A stretch of DNA of 64,000 nucleotides from positions 62,001 to 126,000 of the forward strand of contig NZ_JADKZI010000002.1 of the NCBI RefSeq assembly GCF_017811815.1, written 5' to 3'. The DNA comes from Flavonifractor sp. AGMB03687. GTDB taxonomy: Bacteria > Bacillota > Clostridia > Oscillospirales > Oscillospiraceae. The number at the start of each line of letters is the position of its first letter. Positions within the stretch are counted from its first letter, which is position 1. Below, in pieces: positions 35,245-43,446 of this stretch. The notes under the pieces were generated by a model. That model was not told the origin of the DNA, searched no databases, and was given only the letters and a program-made list of their open reading frames with translations. A program made the position numbers and the translations under genes.

Positions 35245-36300
35245 TTAATTGCTGGTCAGTAACAACAGATCTTTGGAGGGCAGCTCCAGCCATAGAGGGT
35301 TGCGGCCTGCCAGAGCAGCCCAGCTTTCTTTCTCCAGCTTGAGACGCAGACGGGAAAATTCCCGCGTTCCCCCGGGCGTGGAGAGCATAACGACGGTGGA
35401 AAAGACATTTTCCACCACCCGTTCCACCTGGCAGGGCAGGCGGTTGGGTCCCGGTCCATCTACGGGCTGGATGCAGTGGGACCACAGGCCGATATGGGAG
35501 AGATTGGCCGGAAGGGGACGGCCCGGGTCCAGGACCACGCCCCAGTCCAGGGCCTCCACCATGCCGTCCGCTGTGGGCCGTGCCCGGGACACGTTTTTGC
35601 AGCCGGACAGCAGGCAGGCGGACAGGGTGCGGGGAGCCTTAAAAAGTTCCTGTACCGGCCTCGTAGCCTGGGAGCGGCCATGGTCCAGTACGCACACCTG
35701 CTGGCACAGCCGCTGCACCTCGTCCTGATTGTGGGTGACAAAGAGCACAGGACCGGAGAAGGCGGAGAGAATGTCAGCCAGCTCCAGCTCTACCTGCCAC
35801 TTCAGATAGCTGTCCAGAGCGGAGAAGGGCTCGTCCAGCAGCAGTACCTCCGGTTGACTGGAAAGGATGCGGGCCAGGGCCACCCGCTGCTGCTGACCGC
35901 CGGACAGCTGCCGGGGGTATTTGTGATCCTGCCCCTCCAGATAGAAGGAGGAGATGAGGCGGCTCACCGTCTCCTTCCGGGCGGCCTTGTCGGCCACACC
36001 CACGGCGATGTTCTGGGCTACCGTCATGTTGGGAAAGAGGGCGTAGTTCTGAAAGAGATAGCCCACCTTCCGCTTCTGGGGCGGCAGATTGATGTGGCAC
36101 TCCGAGTCAAAGAGTACCTTGTCGTCCAGCACGATGCGGCCCCGGTCGGGTTTCTCGATGCCGGCAATGCACTTGAGGGTGAGGCTTTTGCCGCAGCCCG
36201 AGCCCCCCAGCAGACCGGTGATCTGGCCGCTCTCGGTCTCAAAGGAGCAATCCAGCTGAAATTTGCCGAAATCCTTATGAATATTCACCTGTAACCGCAT
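35245..36300 (-). CDS. modC: Molybdate ABC transporter ATP-binding protein
   Basis: ATPase of 351 residues energising molybdate uptake. Walker A is LLGGSGCGKSLTLKCIAG, signature LSGGQQQRVALARIL, Walker B VLLLDEPFSALD, H-loop THN. The C-terminal ~110 residues form a regulatory/TOBE-like part, but without two clean TOBE repeats. The ATG at 36300 overlaps the modB stop (TGATG), with GGAGGTGGAC just upstream; a longer frame lacks a site. Position after modB and modA identifies it as ModC rather than sulfate or spermidine ATPase. Confidence 0.92.
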   Translation of the reverse strand: MRLQVNIHKDFGKFQLDCSFETESGQITGLLGGSGCGKSLTLKCIAGIEKPDRGRIVLDDKVLFDSECHINLPPQKRKVGYLFQNYALFPNMTVAQNIAVGVADKAARKETVSRLISSFYLEGQDHKYPRQLSGGQQQRVALARILSSQPEVLLLDEPFSALDSYLKWQVELELADILSAFSGPVLFVTHNQDEVQRLCQQVCVLDHGRSQATRPVQELFKAPRTLSACLLSGCKNVSRARPTADGMVEALDWGVVLDPGRPLPANLSHIGLWSHCIQPVDGPGPNRLPCQVERVVENVFSTVVMLSTPGGTREFSRLRLKLEKESWAALAGRNPLWLELPSKDLLLLTSN

Positions 36301-36998
36301 CAGTCCACCTCCTGGGAGACAGGAACGGCCCGGCGGCGGGTGCGGCGGTCCTTTTTCTCCAGCATATTCACGGCCAGCAGCACCACGGCGGAGATGGCCA
36401 GGTTGATGAGTACCCACCGCATGGCTCCCGCGTCATCTCCAGTGCGCCACAGCTGGTACACCGTGGTGGAGATAGTGGCGGTCTTGCCGGGGGTGTATCC
36501 GGCGATCATGGCGGTAGCGCCATACTCGCCCAGAGCCCGGGCGAAAGCCAGTACGGTACCGGCGATAATGCCCTGCTTGCAGTAGGGCATCATGACCCGC
36601 CAAAAGATCCAGGTGTTGGATTTGCCCAGAGTACGGGCGGCGTGGGCCAGGGTGACGTCGAAGGACTCGAAGGCGCCACGGGCGGTGCGGTACATCAGGG
36701 GGAAGGCCACCACCGCCGAGGCGAAGATGGCGGAGTACCACACCATGGTCAGCCGCAGGTCGAAGACCTCCAGAAACCATAGCCCAATGGTCCGCTTGGG
36801 GCCCAGCAGCCGTAGCAGGAAATAGCCCACCACGGTGGGAGGGAGGACCAGAGGGAGGGTGAGTACCACGTCCAGCACACCCTTTACCAGCCGGGGCAGC
36901 TTGGCCACATAGTAGGCCGCCAGGATACCCAGGAAGAAGATGAGTACGGTGGAAATGGCGGCGATGCGCAGGGAATTAAAAAGGGGATAGAGGTCCAG
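36300..36998 (-). CDS. modB: Molybdate ABC transporter permease, apparent CTG start
   Basis: Permease of 232 residues with five membrane segments; the ATPase-contact loop is ARALGEYGATAMIAG. The shortest canonical start, GTG 36908, would drop the first 30 residues, which read DLYPLFNSLRIAAISTVLIF and are typical of ModB N-termini (first helix). In that frame the only plausible start is CTG 36998, seven bases after AGGTGAT, with a stop just before. I therefore give CTG 36998 as start, with moderate certainty. A hairpin at 37023-37048 separates it from modA and could lower modBC expression relative to modA. Confidence 0.88.
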   Translation of the reverse strand: MDLYPLFNSLRIAAISTVLIFFLGILAAYYVAKLPRLVKGVLDVVLTLPLVLPPTVVGYFLLRLLGPKRTIGLWFLEVFDLRLTMVWYSAIFASAVVAFPLMYRTARGAFESFDVTLAHAARTLGKSNTWIFWRVMMPYCKQGIIAGTVLAFARALGEYGATAMIAGYTPGKTATISTTVYQLWRTGDDAGAMRWVLINLAISAVVLLAVNMLEKKDRRTRRRAVPVSQEVD

Positions 36999-37022
36999 AA
37001 CCGATCACCTGCCTTAGAAAAT

Positions 37023-37048
37023 GGGCCTGCCGCCCTGGCGGCAGGCCC
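37023..37048 (-). terminator. Hairpin between modA and modB (partial attenuator)
   Basis: GGGCCTGCCGCC and GGCGGCAGGCCC form an almost perfect 12-bp stem followed by ATTTTCT on the minus strand. Inside an operon it would act as a leaky terminator or an RNA stabiliser at the 3' end of modA. Confidence 0.7.
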
Positions 37049-37054
37049 TTGTGT

Positions 37055-37918
37055 TTACTGGATGACGGTAAAGCCAACGCCCTCCAGCACGGAGATGGCG
37101 CTCTCGTCGGTGTGCAGATAGTCCAGGAAGGCCTGGGCGGCGGCCTGACTGGTCTCATCGGTGCCGCACTTCATGACGGCGGCAGGGTAGATGACCTGGT
37201 CGCACATGTCGGCAGTGGCCTGATCCACCACGTTGAGCTCGTAGGTAAAGGCGTCGGTGGCATAGATGATGCCGCAGTCCACGGCGCCCTCCTTCACCTG
37301 GTTGGCTACCTCGGACACGTTGGAAGCGTAGGTTACCTTACCGGCGTCCTCCAGGGCGGTGATGTCAATGCCCAGGGTGTCCAGGATCTGGAGAGAGTAG
37401 GCTCCCACGGGCACGTCGTCATTGCCCAGGCAGAGCAGGGACAGCTTGTCGGTGGCCAGATCGGAGAAGGACTGGATGTCCTTGGGGTTGTCGTCGGGCA
37501 CCGCCAGCACCACCTTGTTCTCCACAAAGTTGATGCGGGTGTCAGACAGCACAAAGTCCAGGCCCTCGTTGGTGCCGGTGGTGTCGGCGGCGTCCAGCTG
37601 GTTCATCTGCTTCTGGGCGGCGGAGATAAACAGGTCGCACACGGCGCCCTCCTCGATCTGAGTCTTCAGGGTGCCGGAGGAGTCAAAGGTAAAGATCAGG
37701 TTGACGTTGGGGGCAACCTCTTTGTACTGCTCGGCGATCTGAGTGAGGGTGGCCTCCATGGAGGCGGCGGCGAACACCACCACGTCCACCGTTTCCGCCT
37801 GAGCGGGAGTCTCGCTGTTCTGGGCGGGGGTATTGGCGGCGCCGGAATTGTTGCCTCCGCAGGCGGCCAGCGCCAGGATCAACGACAGGGACAGGATCAG
37901 GGATACGATTTTTTTCAT
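37055..37918 (-). CDS. modA: Molybdate-binding lipoprotein
   Basis: Periplasmic-type binding protein of 287 residues anchored as a lipoprotein: signal peptide with lipobox LALAAC, C20. Residues 21-45 are a linker. Binding-domain motifs: DVVVFAAASMEATLTQIAEQY, split across the first strand and helix, FDSSGTLKTQIEEGA, CDLFISAAQKQM, and GIIYATDAF. The S/AAAS and SSG loops are the usual oxyanion contacts. ATG 37918 follows GGAGAATGC. A Moco-type leader lies just upstream, so expression probably responds to cofactor level. Confidence 0.95.
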   Translation of the reverse strand: MKKIVSLILSLSLILALAACGGNNSGAANTPAQNSETPAQAETVDVVVFAAASMEATLTQIAEQYKEVAPNVNLIFTFDSSGTLKTQIEEGAVCDLFISAAQKQMNQLDAADTTGTNEGLDFVLSDTRINFVENKVVLAVPDDNPKDIQSFSDLATDKLSLLCLGNDDVPVGAYSLQILDTLGIDITALEDAGKVTYASNVSEVANQVKEGAVDCGIIYATDAFTYELNVVDQATADMCDQVIYPAAVMKCGTDETSQAAAQAFLDYLHTDESAISVLEGVGFTVIQ

Positions 37919-37937
37919 GCTGCATTCTCCTTTACAA

Positions 37938-38020
37938 ACTGGTAGGCGACCCTGTTTCCGGGGGCGCCCCGGCCCGTTGCCATGGCGCAAGGGCTTTAGG
38001 CGATACGGGCTCGAAGAATT
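37938..38020 (-). promoter_or_regulatory. Moco-riboswitch-like leader of modA
   Basis: On the minus strand: CGAGCCCGTATCGCCTAAAG, then GCGCCATGGC, GGGCCGGGG, CCGGAAACAGG and CGCCTACC. The same blocks in the same order occur in the leader of the cofactor operon (43240-43335). No terminator follows; the RNA ends about 20 bases before the modA ribosome site, so translational control is more likely. The identification rests on similarity of the two leaders and on the gene context. Confidence 0.65.
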
Positions 38021-38031
38021 CAGGACTTATT

Positions 38032-38517
38032 TTAACGGGCACAGTTACCCGTAGTCCCCCTTAAAATCTCCAGGCCGTGGCCCAGGGCGGGGAGGATAAA
38101 CTCCAGGCACTCCCGCACCGCCTTGGGGCTGCCGGGCAGGTTGACCATAAGGGTCTGCTTGCGGATACCCGCCGCCGCCCGGCTCAGCATGGCCCGGGGG
38201 GTGATCTGGAGAGACTGCCACCGCATGGCCTCGGCAATGCCGGGGGCGGGGCGCTCGGTGACCGCCAGAGTGGCCTCCGGGGTCAGGTCGGTGGGGGAGA
38301 AGCCGGTGCCGCCGGTGGTGAGGACCAGGTCGGCCAGGTCATTGTCGCACAGCCGCTTCAATTCCGAGGACAGGGGCTCCAGCCCATCGGGCAGCAGGGT
38401 GGTATAGACCACCTCATAGCCTGCCGCCTCCACCAGTTCCCGGATCACCGGGCCGCTCTTGTCCTCCCGCTGTCCGGCGTAGCCGGAGTCGCTGAGGGTG
38501 ATGATGGCTACCCGCAT
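38032..38517 (-). CDS. mogA: Molybdenum cofactor biosynthesis protein, MogA/MoaB family
   Basis: Protein of 161 residues that binds molybdopterin; MogA adenylylates it before molybdenum insertion. Motifs: LTTGGTGFSPTDLTPEAT (active-site loop), MLSRAAAGIR and NLPGSPKAVRECLEF. It is slightly short of E. coli MogA and could be named MoaB; in bacteria that lack both, one protein does the job. ATG 38517 follows GGAGGAGGG and lies two bases after the MOSC-protein stop. Last gene of the cofactor operon. Confidence 0.92.
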   Translation of the reverse strand: MRVAIITLSDSGYAGQREDKSGPVIRELVEAAGYEVVYTTLLPDGLEPLSSELKRLCDNDLADLVLTTGGTGFSPTDLTPEATLAVTERPAPGIAEAMRWQSLQITPRAMLSRAAAGIRKQTLMVNLPGSPKAVRECLEFILPALGHGLEILRGTTGNCAR

Positions 38518-38519
38518 GT

Positions 38520-38957
38520 TCAGCCCTCCTCCACGATGGTGAGGTTGTCTCCCACCGAGATGGTGCCCCCGTGGAGCACCTTGGTGAATACGCCCTCCCG
38601 GGGCATGATGCAGTCACCCATGACCTTGTAGATCTCACAGTGGGCGTGGCACTGTTTGCCCACCTGGGTCAGCTCCAGCAGCACATCGTTGCACTTGAAT
38701 TTGGTGCCGATGGGCAGAGCCTTGAAGTCATAGCCCTCCACCACCAGGTTTTCGCCAAACGCGCCGTCGTCCACCACGGCGCCTCTGGCCCGGAAGGCCT
38801 CCACCTGCTCATGGGAGAGGAGGGACACCTGCCGGTGCCACTTGCCCGCGTGGGCGTCTCCCTGGATGCCCCAGTCCTCCACGAACTGGGCGGAGCCCAC
38901 ATTTTTCTTCTGGGTGCCCTTCTGTTCACTGACACAGACAGCGATTACTTTGCCCAT
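38520..38957 (-). CDS. MOSC domain protein
   Basis: Single-domain MOSC protein of 145 residues. Features: VEDWGIQGDAHAGKWHRQVSLL (in parts), FGENLVVEGYDF, ELTQVGKQCHAHCEIYKV with the conserved cysteine of the MOSC sulfur site, and MPREGVFTKVL. MOSC proteins carry or transfer sulfur to the molybdenum cofactor. ATG 38957 with GGAGG eight bases ahead is used. It lies four bases after the moaA stop, in the cofactor operon. A fused MoaB-MOSC form exists in other Clostridia; here the two are adjacent separate genes. Confidence 0.93.
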   Translation of the reverse strand: MGKVIAVCVSEQKGTQKKNVGSAQFVEDWGIQGDAHAGKWHRQVSLLSHEQVEAFRARGAVVDDGAFGENLVVEGYDFKALPIGTKFKCNDVLLELTQVGKQCHAHCEIYKVMGDCIMPREGVFTKVLHGGTISVGDNLTIVEEG

Positions 38958-38961
38958 GTTC

Positions 38962-39936
38962 TTATCCTCCAATTTGATTCATGTTGCGGCCCTCGTCAGC
39001 CGCCTCCCGCTGTCTGCCGAAGTGGTGGCTGGCGGGTTTGTGGTTGATGGCGTCTGCCATGGCGGTTTGCAGGGCGGTGTCGTCGGCACCAGCATCCAGC
39101 AGGGCCTTCAGATCCACCCCGTGGTCGTATTGCAGACAGGTCTTGAGAAAACCGGTGGCGGTGAGCCGGACCCGGTTGCAGCTCTGGCAGAACTGGTGGG
39201 ACACCGCGCTGATGAAGCCCACCTTGCCCCGGAAACCCTGGAAGGTCACGTTGCGGCTGGGGCCGCCCAGGCGATCGGGTTCGCAGGGGAGGGAGGGGCC
39301 GAAGGCCTCCTCCAGCCGGGCGAGGACCTCCTCCTCGGTGCGGCGGGTGAGGGTGTCCCCCAGGCCGATAGGCATCAGCTCAATGAAGCGGACGGTCAGG
39401 TCCCGGTCCCTGGCCAGGGCGGTCAGAGGCACCAGCTGGGCGTCGTTGCCTCCCGAGGGGACGCAGTTGACCTTGACGGTGAGTCCCGGCGCGGCCAGGG
39501 CGGCCTCCAGGCCTTCCAGGGCCCGGGGCAGCTCGTCTCGCCGGGTAAGGGAGGCAAACTGGGCCCGGTCCAGGGTGTCCAGGCTGAGGTTCACGCCGTC
39601 CAGTCCGGCCTCCAGCAGGCCGGGCAGCTGCTCGGCCAGCAGCACTCCGTTGGTGGTGAGGCTGACGGTGCGGATGCCGTCAATAGATTTCAGCTCCTTC
39701 ACCAGCCCGGCCAGTCCCTTGCGCACCAGGGGCTCGCCGCCGGTGAGGCGCACCTTTTCCACTCCCAGCCCGGCGGCCAGACGGACCAGGCGCACGATCT
39801 GTTCATAGGAGAGGATGGCACTGTGGTCCACCCACTCCACGCCCTCCTCGGGCATACAGTAGCGGCACCGCAGGTTGCACCGGTCGGTGACGGATACCCG
39901 CAGGTAGCGGATGTTGCGGCCAAATTGATCATACAT
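38962..39936 (-). CDS. moaA: GTP 3',8-cyclase MoaA
   Basis: Radical-SAM enzyme of 324 residues starting cofactor synthesis from GTP (with MoaC gives cPMP). The SAM iron-sulfur cluster is C20, C24, C27 (DRCNLRCRYC). The second cluster is C250, C253, C267 (CQSCNRVRLTATGFLKTC). The protein ends in the GG pair (NQIGG) that enters the active site. It starts at ATG 39936, overlapping mobB by eight bases. All needed features are intact. Confidence 0.96.
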   Translation of the reverse strand: MYDQFGRNIRYLRVSVTDRCNLRCRYCMPEEGVEWVDHSAILSYEQIVRLVRLAAGLGVEKVRLTGGEPLVRKGLAGLVKELKSIDGIRTVSLTTNGVLLAEQLPGLLEAGLDGVNLSLDTLDRAQFASLTRRDELPRALEGLEAALAAPGLTVKVNCVPSGGNDAQLVPLTALARDRDLTVRFIELMPIGLGDTLTRRTEEEVLARLEEAFGPSLPCEPDRLGGPSRNVTFQGFRGKVGFISAVSHQFCQSCNRVRLTATGFLKTCLQYDHGVDLKALLDAGADDTALQTAMADAINHKPASHHFGRQREAADEGRNMNQIGG

Positions 39937-40432
39937 GGGGCAGGCCCTCCTTTACCAGACGGAGCAGAAAACGGGCCACGCCCTGGGGATCGTTGAGGGG
40001 GAGCACCGGCGCGCCGGGGCACTCCAGCGGCAGGTCGGTAACCAGGGCCAGCAGGGTGGCCGGATCGGATACCGGGGCCTCCGAATTGCCCTTGCGTACC
40101 ACCTCCAGCTTGGGCCAGGCAGTGTATTTGAAGCCCTCCAGCAGGAGCAGGTCGGCCTCGGGGAACTGGGTGATCAAAAAATCCTCCGTTACCGGATGGC
40201 GCTTGACCACCTTGAATTTCTCTCCGTCAAAGATGGCGGTGCCTGCCGCACCGGCAGCCATAAAGCGGCCGGTATCGGTGCCGGGCGGGTCGGGGATGAA
40301 GGAGTGGCCGTCGTGCTTGATGACCGCCACGTTCAGCCCGGCCTCCGCCAGAAGGGGGAGGACCGATTCGATGAGGGTGGTCTTGCCGGAGTTTTTTACG
40401 CCGGACACTGCCACCACCAGGGGTTCAGACAC
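39929..40432 (-). CDS. mobB: Molybdopterin-guanine dinucleotide biosynthesis protein B
   Basis: GTP-binding adapter of 167 residues that aids attachment of a nucleotide to the cofactor. P-loop [10 protein letters not shown] at about 9-18, switch DGHSF and [13 protein letters not shown] 40432 overlaps the moaC stop by eight bases. A mobA gene, its usual partner, is not in the window. Presence of mobB suggests an MGD- or MCD-type cofactor, hence DMSO-reductase/formate-dehydrogenase or xanthine-dehydrogenase-type clients elsewhere. Confidence 0.93.
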   Translation of the reverse strand: MSEPLVVAVSGVKNSGKTTLIESVLPLLAEAGLNVAVIKHDGHSFIPDPPGTDTGRFMAAGAAGTAIFDGEKFKVVKRHPVTEDFLITQFPEADLLLLEGFKYTAWPKLEVVRKGNSEAPVSDPATLLALVTDLPLECPGAPVLPLNDPQGVARFLLRLVKEGLPHV

Positions 40433-40904
40433 GGTCGTACACCCCCGATTTGCCGCCCTCCTTGTGGACCAGATGGATGTCGCCCAGCTCCATGCCCTTA
40501 TCGATGGCCTTGCACATGTCGTAGATGGTGAGCAGTGCCACCGAGACGCCGGTGAGGGCCTCCATCTCCACGCCGGTCTTGCCGGAGAGCCTGACGGTGC
40601 AGGTGGCCCGCACGGCGCAGGCCTCCTCCAGGATCTCAAAATCCACCGACAGGTGGCTGAGCAGCAGGGGATGGCACAGGGGGATCAGCTCCCAGGTGCG
40701 CTTGGCGGCCATAATGCCCGCCACCCGAGCCACCCCCAGCACGTCGCCCTTGGCGGCGGTGCGGCCGGTAATGGCATCCAGAATGGGGCGGGTGACCTTA
40801 ATGGTGCCCTCGGCCACCGCCGTGCGGTAGGTGGGCTCCTTGCCGGTCACGTCCACCATGATGGCGTTGCCGGCCTCGTCAAAATGATTGAAAGCAGGTT
40901 CCAT
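40425..40904 (-). CDS. moaC: Cyclic pyranopterin monophosphate synthase MoaC
   Basis: MoaC of 159 residues, which converts the MoaA product into cPMP. Conserved blocks: [60 protein letters not shown] (in part), and the catalytic aspartate in [14 protein letters not shown] 40904 follows AGGAGG by seven bases. It is separated from moeA by 30 bases. Confidence 0.96.
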   Translation of the reverse strand: MEPAFNHFDEAGNAIMVDVTGKEPTYRTAVAEGTIKVTRPILDAITGRTAAKGDVLGVARVAGIMAAKRTWELIPLCHPLLLSHLSVDFEILEEACAVRATCTVRLSGKTGVEMEALTGVSVALLTIYDMCKAIDKGMELGDIHLVHKEGGKSGVYDRV

Positions 40905-40934
40905 ACTAACCTCCTGTAGCATCGATATGGATGG

Positions 40935-42131
40935 TCACAGCAGCCAGACCTGGACGGTCTGTCCGGCCTCCGCCGGGGGCGAGCCCGCCGGAAGCTCCAC
41001 CAGACAGCTGCATCCCACCAGAGAGGCTAGCTGGCCGGAGGAATGGCCCTGGGGGAGGGTAACCTCATCATCTAGGTAGATGCCCCGGAGAAAACGCCGC
41101 CGGGGGCTGGATTTATCATAGGGAGTGGTGAGGACGGCCTGCTTCTGCCGGGGAAGCAGATGGGGCTCCCAGGCCAGGGCGGCCAGCAGGGGCCGGGCCA
41201 GCAATTCAAAGGTGGTGAAGGCGGCAAAGGGGTTGCCCGACAGGGACAGGATGGGCTTGCCGCCGAACCGGGAGAACATGGCCGGAGTGCCCGGCTTCAG
41301 GTTTACCTTCCAGAACACCCGCTCCGCCCCCAGCAGGGGGAGGGCCTGGTGGAAAATATCCTTGTCGCCCACCGACACGCCGCCGGTGGTAATAAGCAGG
41401 TCGCAGTCAGCCAGCAGCTCGCCCATGGTTTCCGCCACCGCGGTAGGGGAGTCGGCGGCGTGGCGGCCCACAGCGGGGATACCCAGCTCTGTCAGCCGGG
41501 CCAGAAGCAGGACCTGGTTGGAGCCGTAGATCTTGCCGGGGGGCAGGGGCTGTCCAGCCTCCACCACCTCATCCCCGGTGGTGAGCAGTCCCACCTTGGG
41601 GCGGCGGCACACGGGCACCTCCGTGATGCCGGCGCTGGCCAGCACCCCCAGGGCGGCGGCGTCCAGCCGTGCGCCTGCCGGAAGCAGCAGGCTGCCCGCC
41701 CGGTAGTCCTCACCTTGGTAGACATAATTTTTATGCGGGGGGAGAGAGGCGTAGATGCTCACCGGGTCGCCCCGGTCGGTGTCCTCCTGACGGAGCACAC
41801 AGTCACACCCTTCCGGCAGCATGGCTCCCGTCATGATGCGGATGGCCTGGCCGGGCCCCAGAGGACACCGGGGCGCGTCTCCGGCGTAGAGGGTGTCCAC
41901 CACAGGCAGACGGACGGGGTGCTCCCGCTCTGCTCCGGCGATGTCCGCGGAGCGGAGGGCGTAGCCGTCCAGAGGAGAGCGATCAAAGGGCGGCTGGTCC
42001 ATGGGGGCGGTTATATCGGCCGCCAAGGTGCGACCCAGGGCCTGAAAAGCGGGCAACACTTCGGTGCCCAGGGGGGACAGCCCCTGAGTCATCCGCTCTA
42101 TCGCCTGCTCCAGAGAGAGATCGGTGTCCAT
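40935..42131 (-). CDS. moeA: Molybdopterin molybdenumtransferase MoeA
   Basis: MoeA of 398 residues, which inserts molybdate into adenylylated molybdopterin. It has the N-terminal linker and barrel (PFDRSPLDGYALRSADI, MTGAMLPEGCDCV), the MogA-like central domain (LLTTGDEVVEAGQPL, ITTGGVSVGDKDI, KPILSLSGNPFAAF) and a C-terminal barrel. ATG 42131 lies two bases after the stop of the upstream molybdopterin-binding gene, with AAGGGG. It is about the usual length. Confidence 0.95.
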   Translation of the reverse strand: MDTDLSLEQAIERMTQGLSPLGTEVLPAFQALGRTLAADITAPMDQPPFDRSPLDGYALRSADIAGAEREHPVRLPVVDTLYAGDAPRCPLGPGQAIRIMTGAMLPEGCDCVLRQEDTDRGDPVSIYASLPPHKNYVYQGEDYRAGSLLLPAGARLDAAALGVLASAGITEVPVCRRPKVGLLTTGDEVVEAGQPLPPGKIYGSNQVLLLARLTELGIPAVGRHAADSPTAVAETMGELLADCDLLITTGGVSVGDKDIFHQALPLLGAERVFWKVNLKPGTPAMFSRFGGKPILSLSGNPFAAFTTFELLARPLLAALAWEPHLLPRQKQAVLTTPYDKSSPRRRFLRGIYLDDEVTLPQGHSSGQLASLVGCSCLVELPAGSPPAEAGQTVQVWLL

Positions 42132-42133
42132 GG

Positions 42134-43159
42134 TCAGCACCCCTTGCCGAAGGGGCAGATGGGGTAGTGGCACTCCGGGCAGCCCAGGCACAGGCCGCCA
42201 TGGCCCAGGGCCTTCAGATCGGCCCGGCTCACCTTGACTCCGGCGGCAATGCGGGGAAGCACCAGGTCAAACACAGTAGCCTTGGCGTACATGACGCAGC
42301 CGGGCAGGCCCATGATGGGGGTGCCGTCGGCGAAGTAGCCCAGCAGGAACATGGCGCCGGGCAGCACCGGGGCACCGTAGGATACGATGTCCGCGCCGGT
42401 GTCCTTGATGGCCTTGGGAGTCTTGTCGTCGGGGTCCACGCTCATGCCGCCGGTGCACAGGATCAGGTCCACGCCCTTGGCCTTGTAGTCCAGGGCGGCG
42501 GTGGTGATGGCGGCCATGTCGTCGCCGGGCAGGCAGTGTTCGGTCACCTTGATGCCGTAGGCGGCCAGCTTGTCGATGATGACGGGGGTGAAGGTATCCT
42601 CAATGAGGCCCTTGGCCACCTCGCTGCCGGTGGTGATGAGGCCGCAGGTCTTCAGCTTCCAGGGGGTGAGGGAGAGAATGGGGCCGGTTCCTGCACGCTC
42701 CTCCACCGCTTTCAGCTTGTCCTCGGCAATGACCAGGGGGATGATGCGGGTACCCGCCAGCTTGTCCCCCTTGTGGACGGCGGTGTTGGTGTGGCGGGTG
42801 GCGATCATGATCTCATCCTCGCCGTTGAGGGCATTGAGCCGGTCCACATCCACCTGGAACAGGCCGTCCATGTCGGCGATGAGCTCGATCTTGCCCTCCT
42901 TCACGGCGGTGCCGTGCATATGCTCATTCTGACACAGGGCCTGAAGCCGGAGGGCGGCCTCGTCCTCGTGGAGCATGCCGGGCTGGCGCTCCCACACATA
43001 GAGGTGCTCCTTGCCCATGCTCAGCAGCACCGGGATGTCCTCCTCGGTCACCACATGGCCCTTGCGGAACCGGGCGTCCTTGGTGACGCCCCGGATGATC
43101 TGAGTCAGGTCGTGGCAGAGCACATGGCCCACCGCGTCGCGGGTATCGATCAGTTTCAT
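42134..43159 (-). CDS. Molybdopterin-binding protein with cysteine-rich tail
   Basis: MoeA-related protein of 341 residues, first in the operon. The C-terminal MoCF domain is recognisable: LITTGSEVAKGLIED, LILCTGGMSVDPDDKTP and PIMGLPGCVMYAKATVFD. The N-terminal ~170 residues are unlike canonical MoeA (RDAVGHVLCHDLTQIIRG, FRKGHVVTEEDIPVLL). The last 20 residues hold six cysteines (CLGCPECHYPICPFGKGC), likely a metal or iron-sulfur site. Similar proteins accompany molybdenum hydroxylases in Clostridia, so a specialised molybdenum-insertion or cytosine-dinucleotide step is plausible but unproven. ATG 43159 follows GGAGG. Confidence 0.9.
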   Translation of the reverse strand: MKLIDTRDAVGHVLCHDLTQIIRGVTKDARFRKGHVVTEEDIPVLLSMGKEHLYVWERQPGMLHEDEAALRLQALCQNEHMHGTAVKEGKIELIADMDGLFQVDVDRLNALNGEDEIMIATRHTNTAVHKGDKLAGTRIIPLVIAEDKLKAVEERAGTGPILSLTPWKLKTCGLITTGSEVAKGLIEDTFTPVIIDKLAAYGIKVTEHCLPGDDMAAITTAALDYKAKGVDLILCTGGMSVDPDDKTPKAIKDTGADIVSYGAPVLPGAMFLLGYFADGTPIMGLPGCVMYAKATVFDLVLPRIAAGVKVSRADLKALGHGGLCLGCPECHYPICPFGKGC

Positions 43160-43179
43160 GTTGTGTTCCTCCAAACAAA

Positions 43180-43212
43180 AAAGAGGTACCGTCTTTTTAC
43201 GGTACCTCCGGA
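43180..43212 (-). terminator. Riboswitch-linked terminator of the cofactor operon
   Basis: GGAGGTACCGT, six-base loop, ACGGTACCTC and six T, between the Moco-type leader and the first gene. GGGTATTGTACCC just upstream could compete. Premature termination is therefore the probable control step. Confidence 0.88.
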
Positions 43213-43239
43213 CAGAAGGGTACAATACCCCCCTGTAAA

Positions 43240-43335
43240 AGAGACTCCTTTTCAAAGACGGAAGGCCGTGCCGTTTCCAGCCCGACCCTGGCGGTGCGCC
43301 ATAGGCATGCCCTTAGGCGGTCCCGCTCGGAGTGA
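43240..43335 (-). promoter_or_regulatory. Moco-riboswitch-like leader of the cofactor operon
   Basis: Minus strand: CTCCGAGCGGGACCGCCTAA, GGGCATGCC, TATGGCGCACCGCC, GGTCGGG, CTGGAAACGG and GGCCTTCC. This order and these blocks fit the Moco RNA motif as I know it, and they recur in front of modA. It lies in the leader of genes for molybdenum-cofactor synthesis and is followed by a terminator. Binding of Moco or its tungsten analogue is inferred from the family. Confidence 0.75.
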
Positions 43336-43355
43336 AAGATTCAGATGATAAAATG

Positions 43356-43383
43356 AGTATAACACAGTTTCCTGAAAATGCAA
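43356..43383 (-). promoter_or_regulatory. Promoter of the molybdenum-cofactor operon
   Basis: TTGCAT (43378-43383), 16 bp, TATACT (43356-43361) on the minus strand; the start near 43349 places the riboswitch at the very 5' end. Confidence 0.75.
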
Positions 43384-43446
43384 CCCAAACTGACGGGTTC
43401 CATTTATCCGGGGATGTGGTAGAATAGGGGCAAAGGAGAGATGGAT

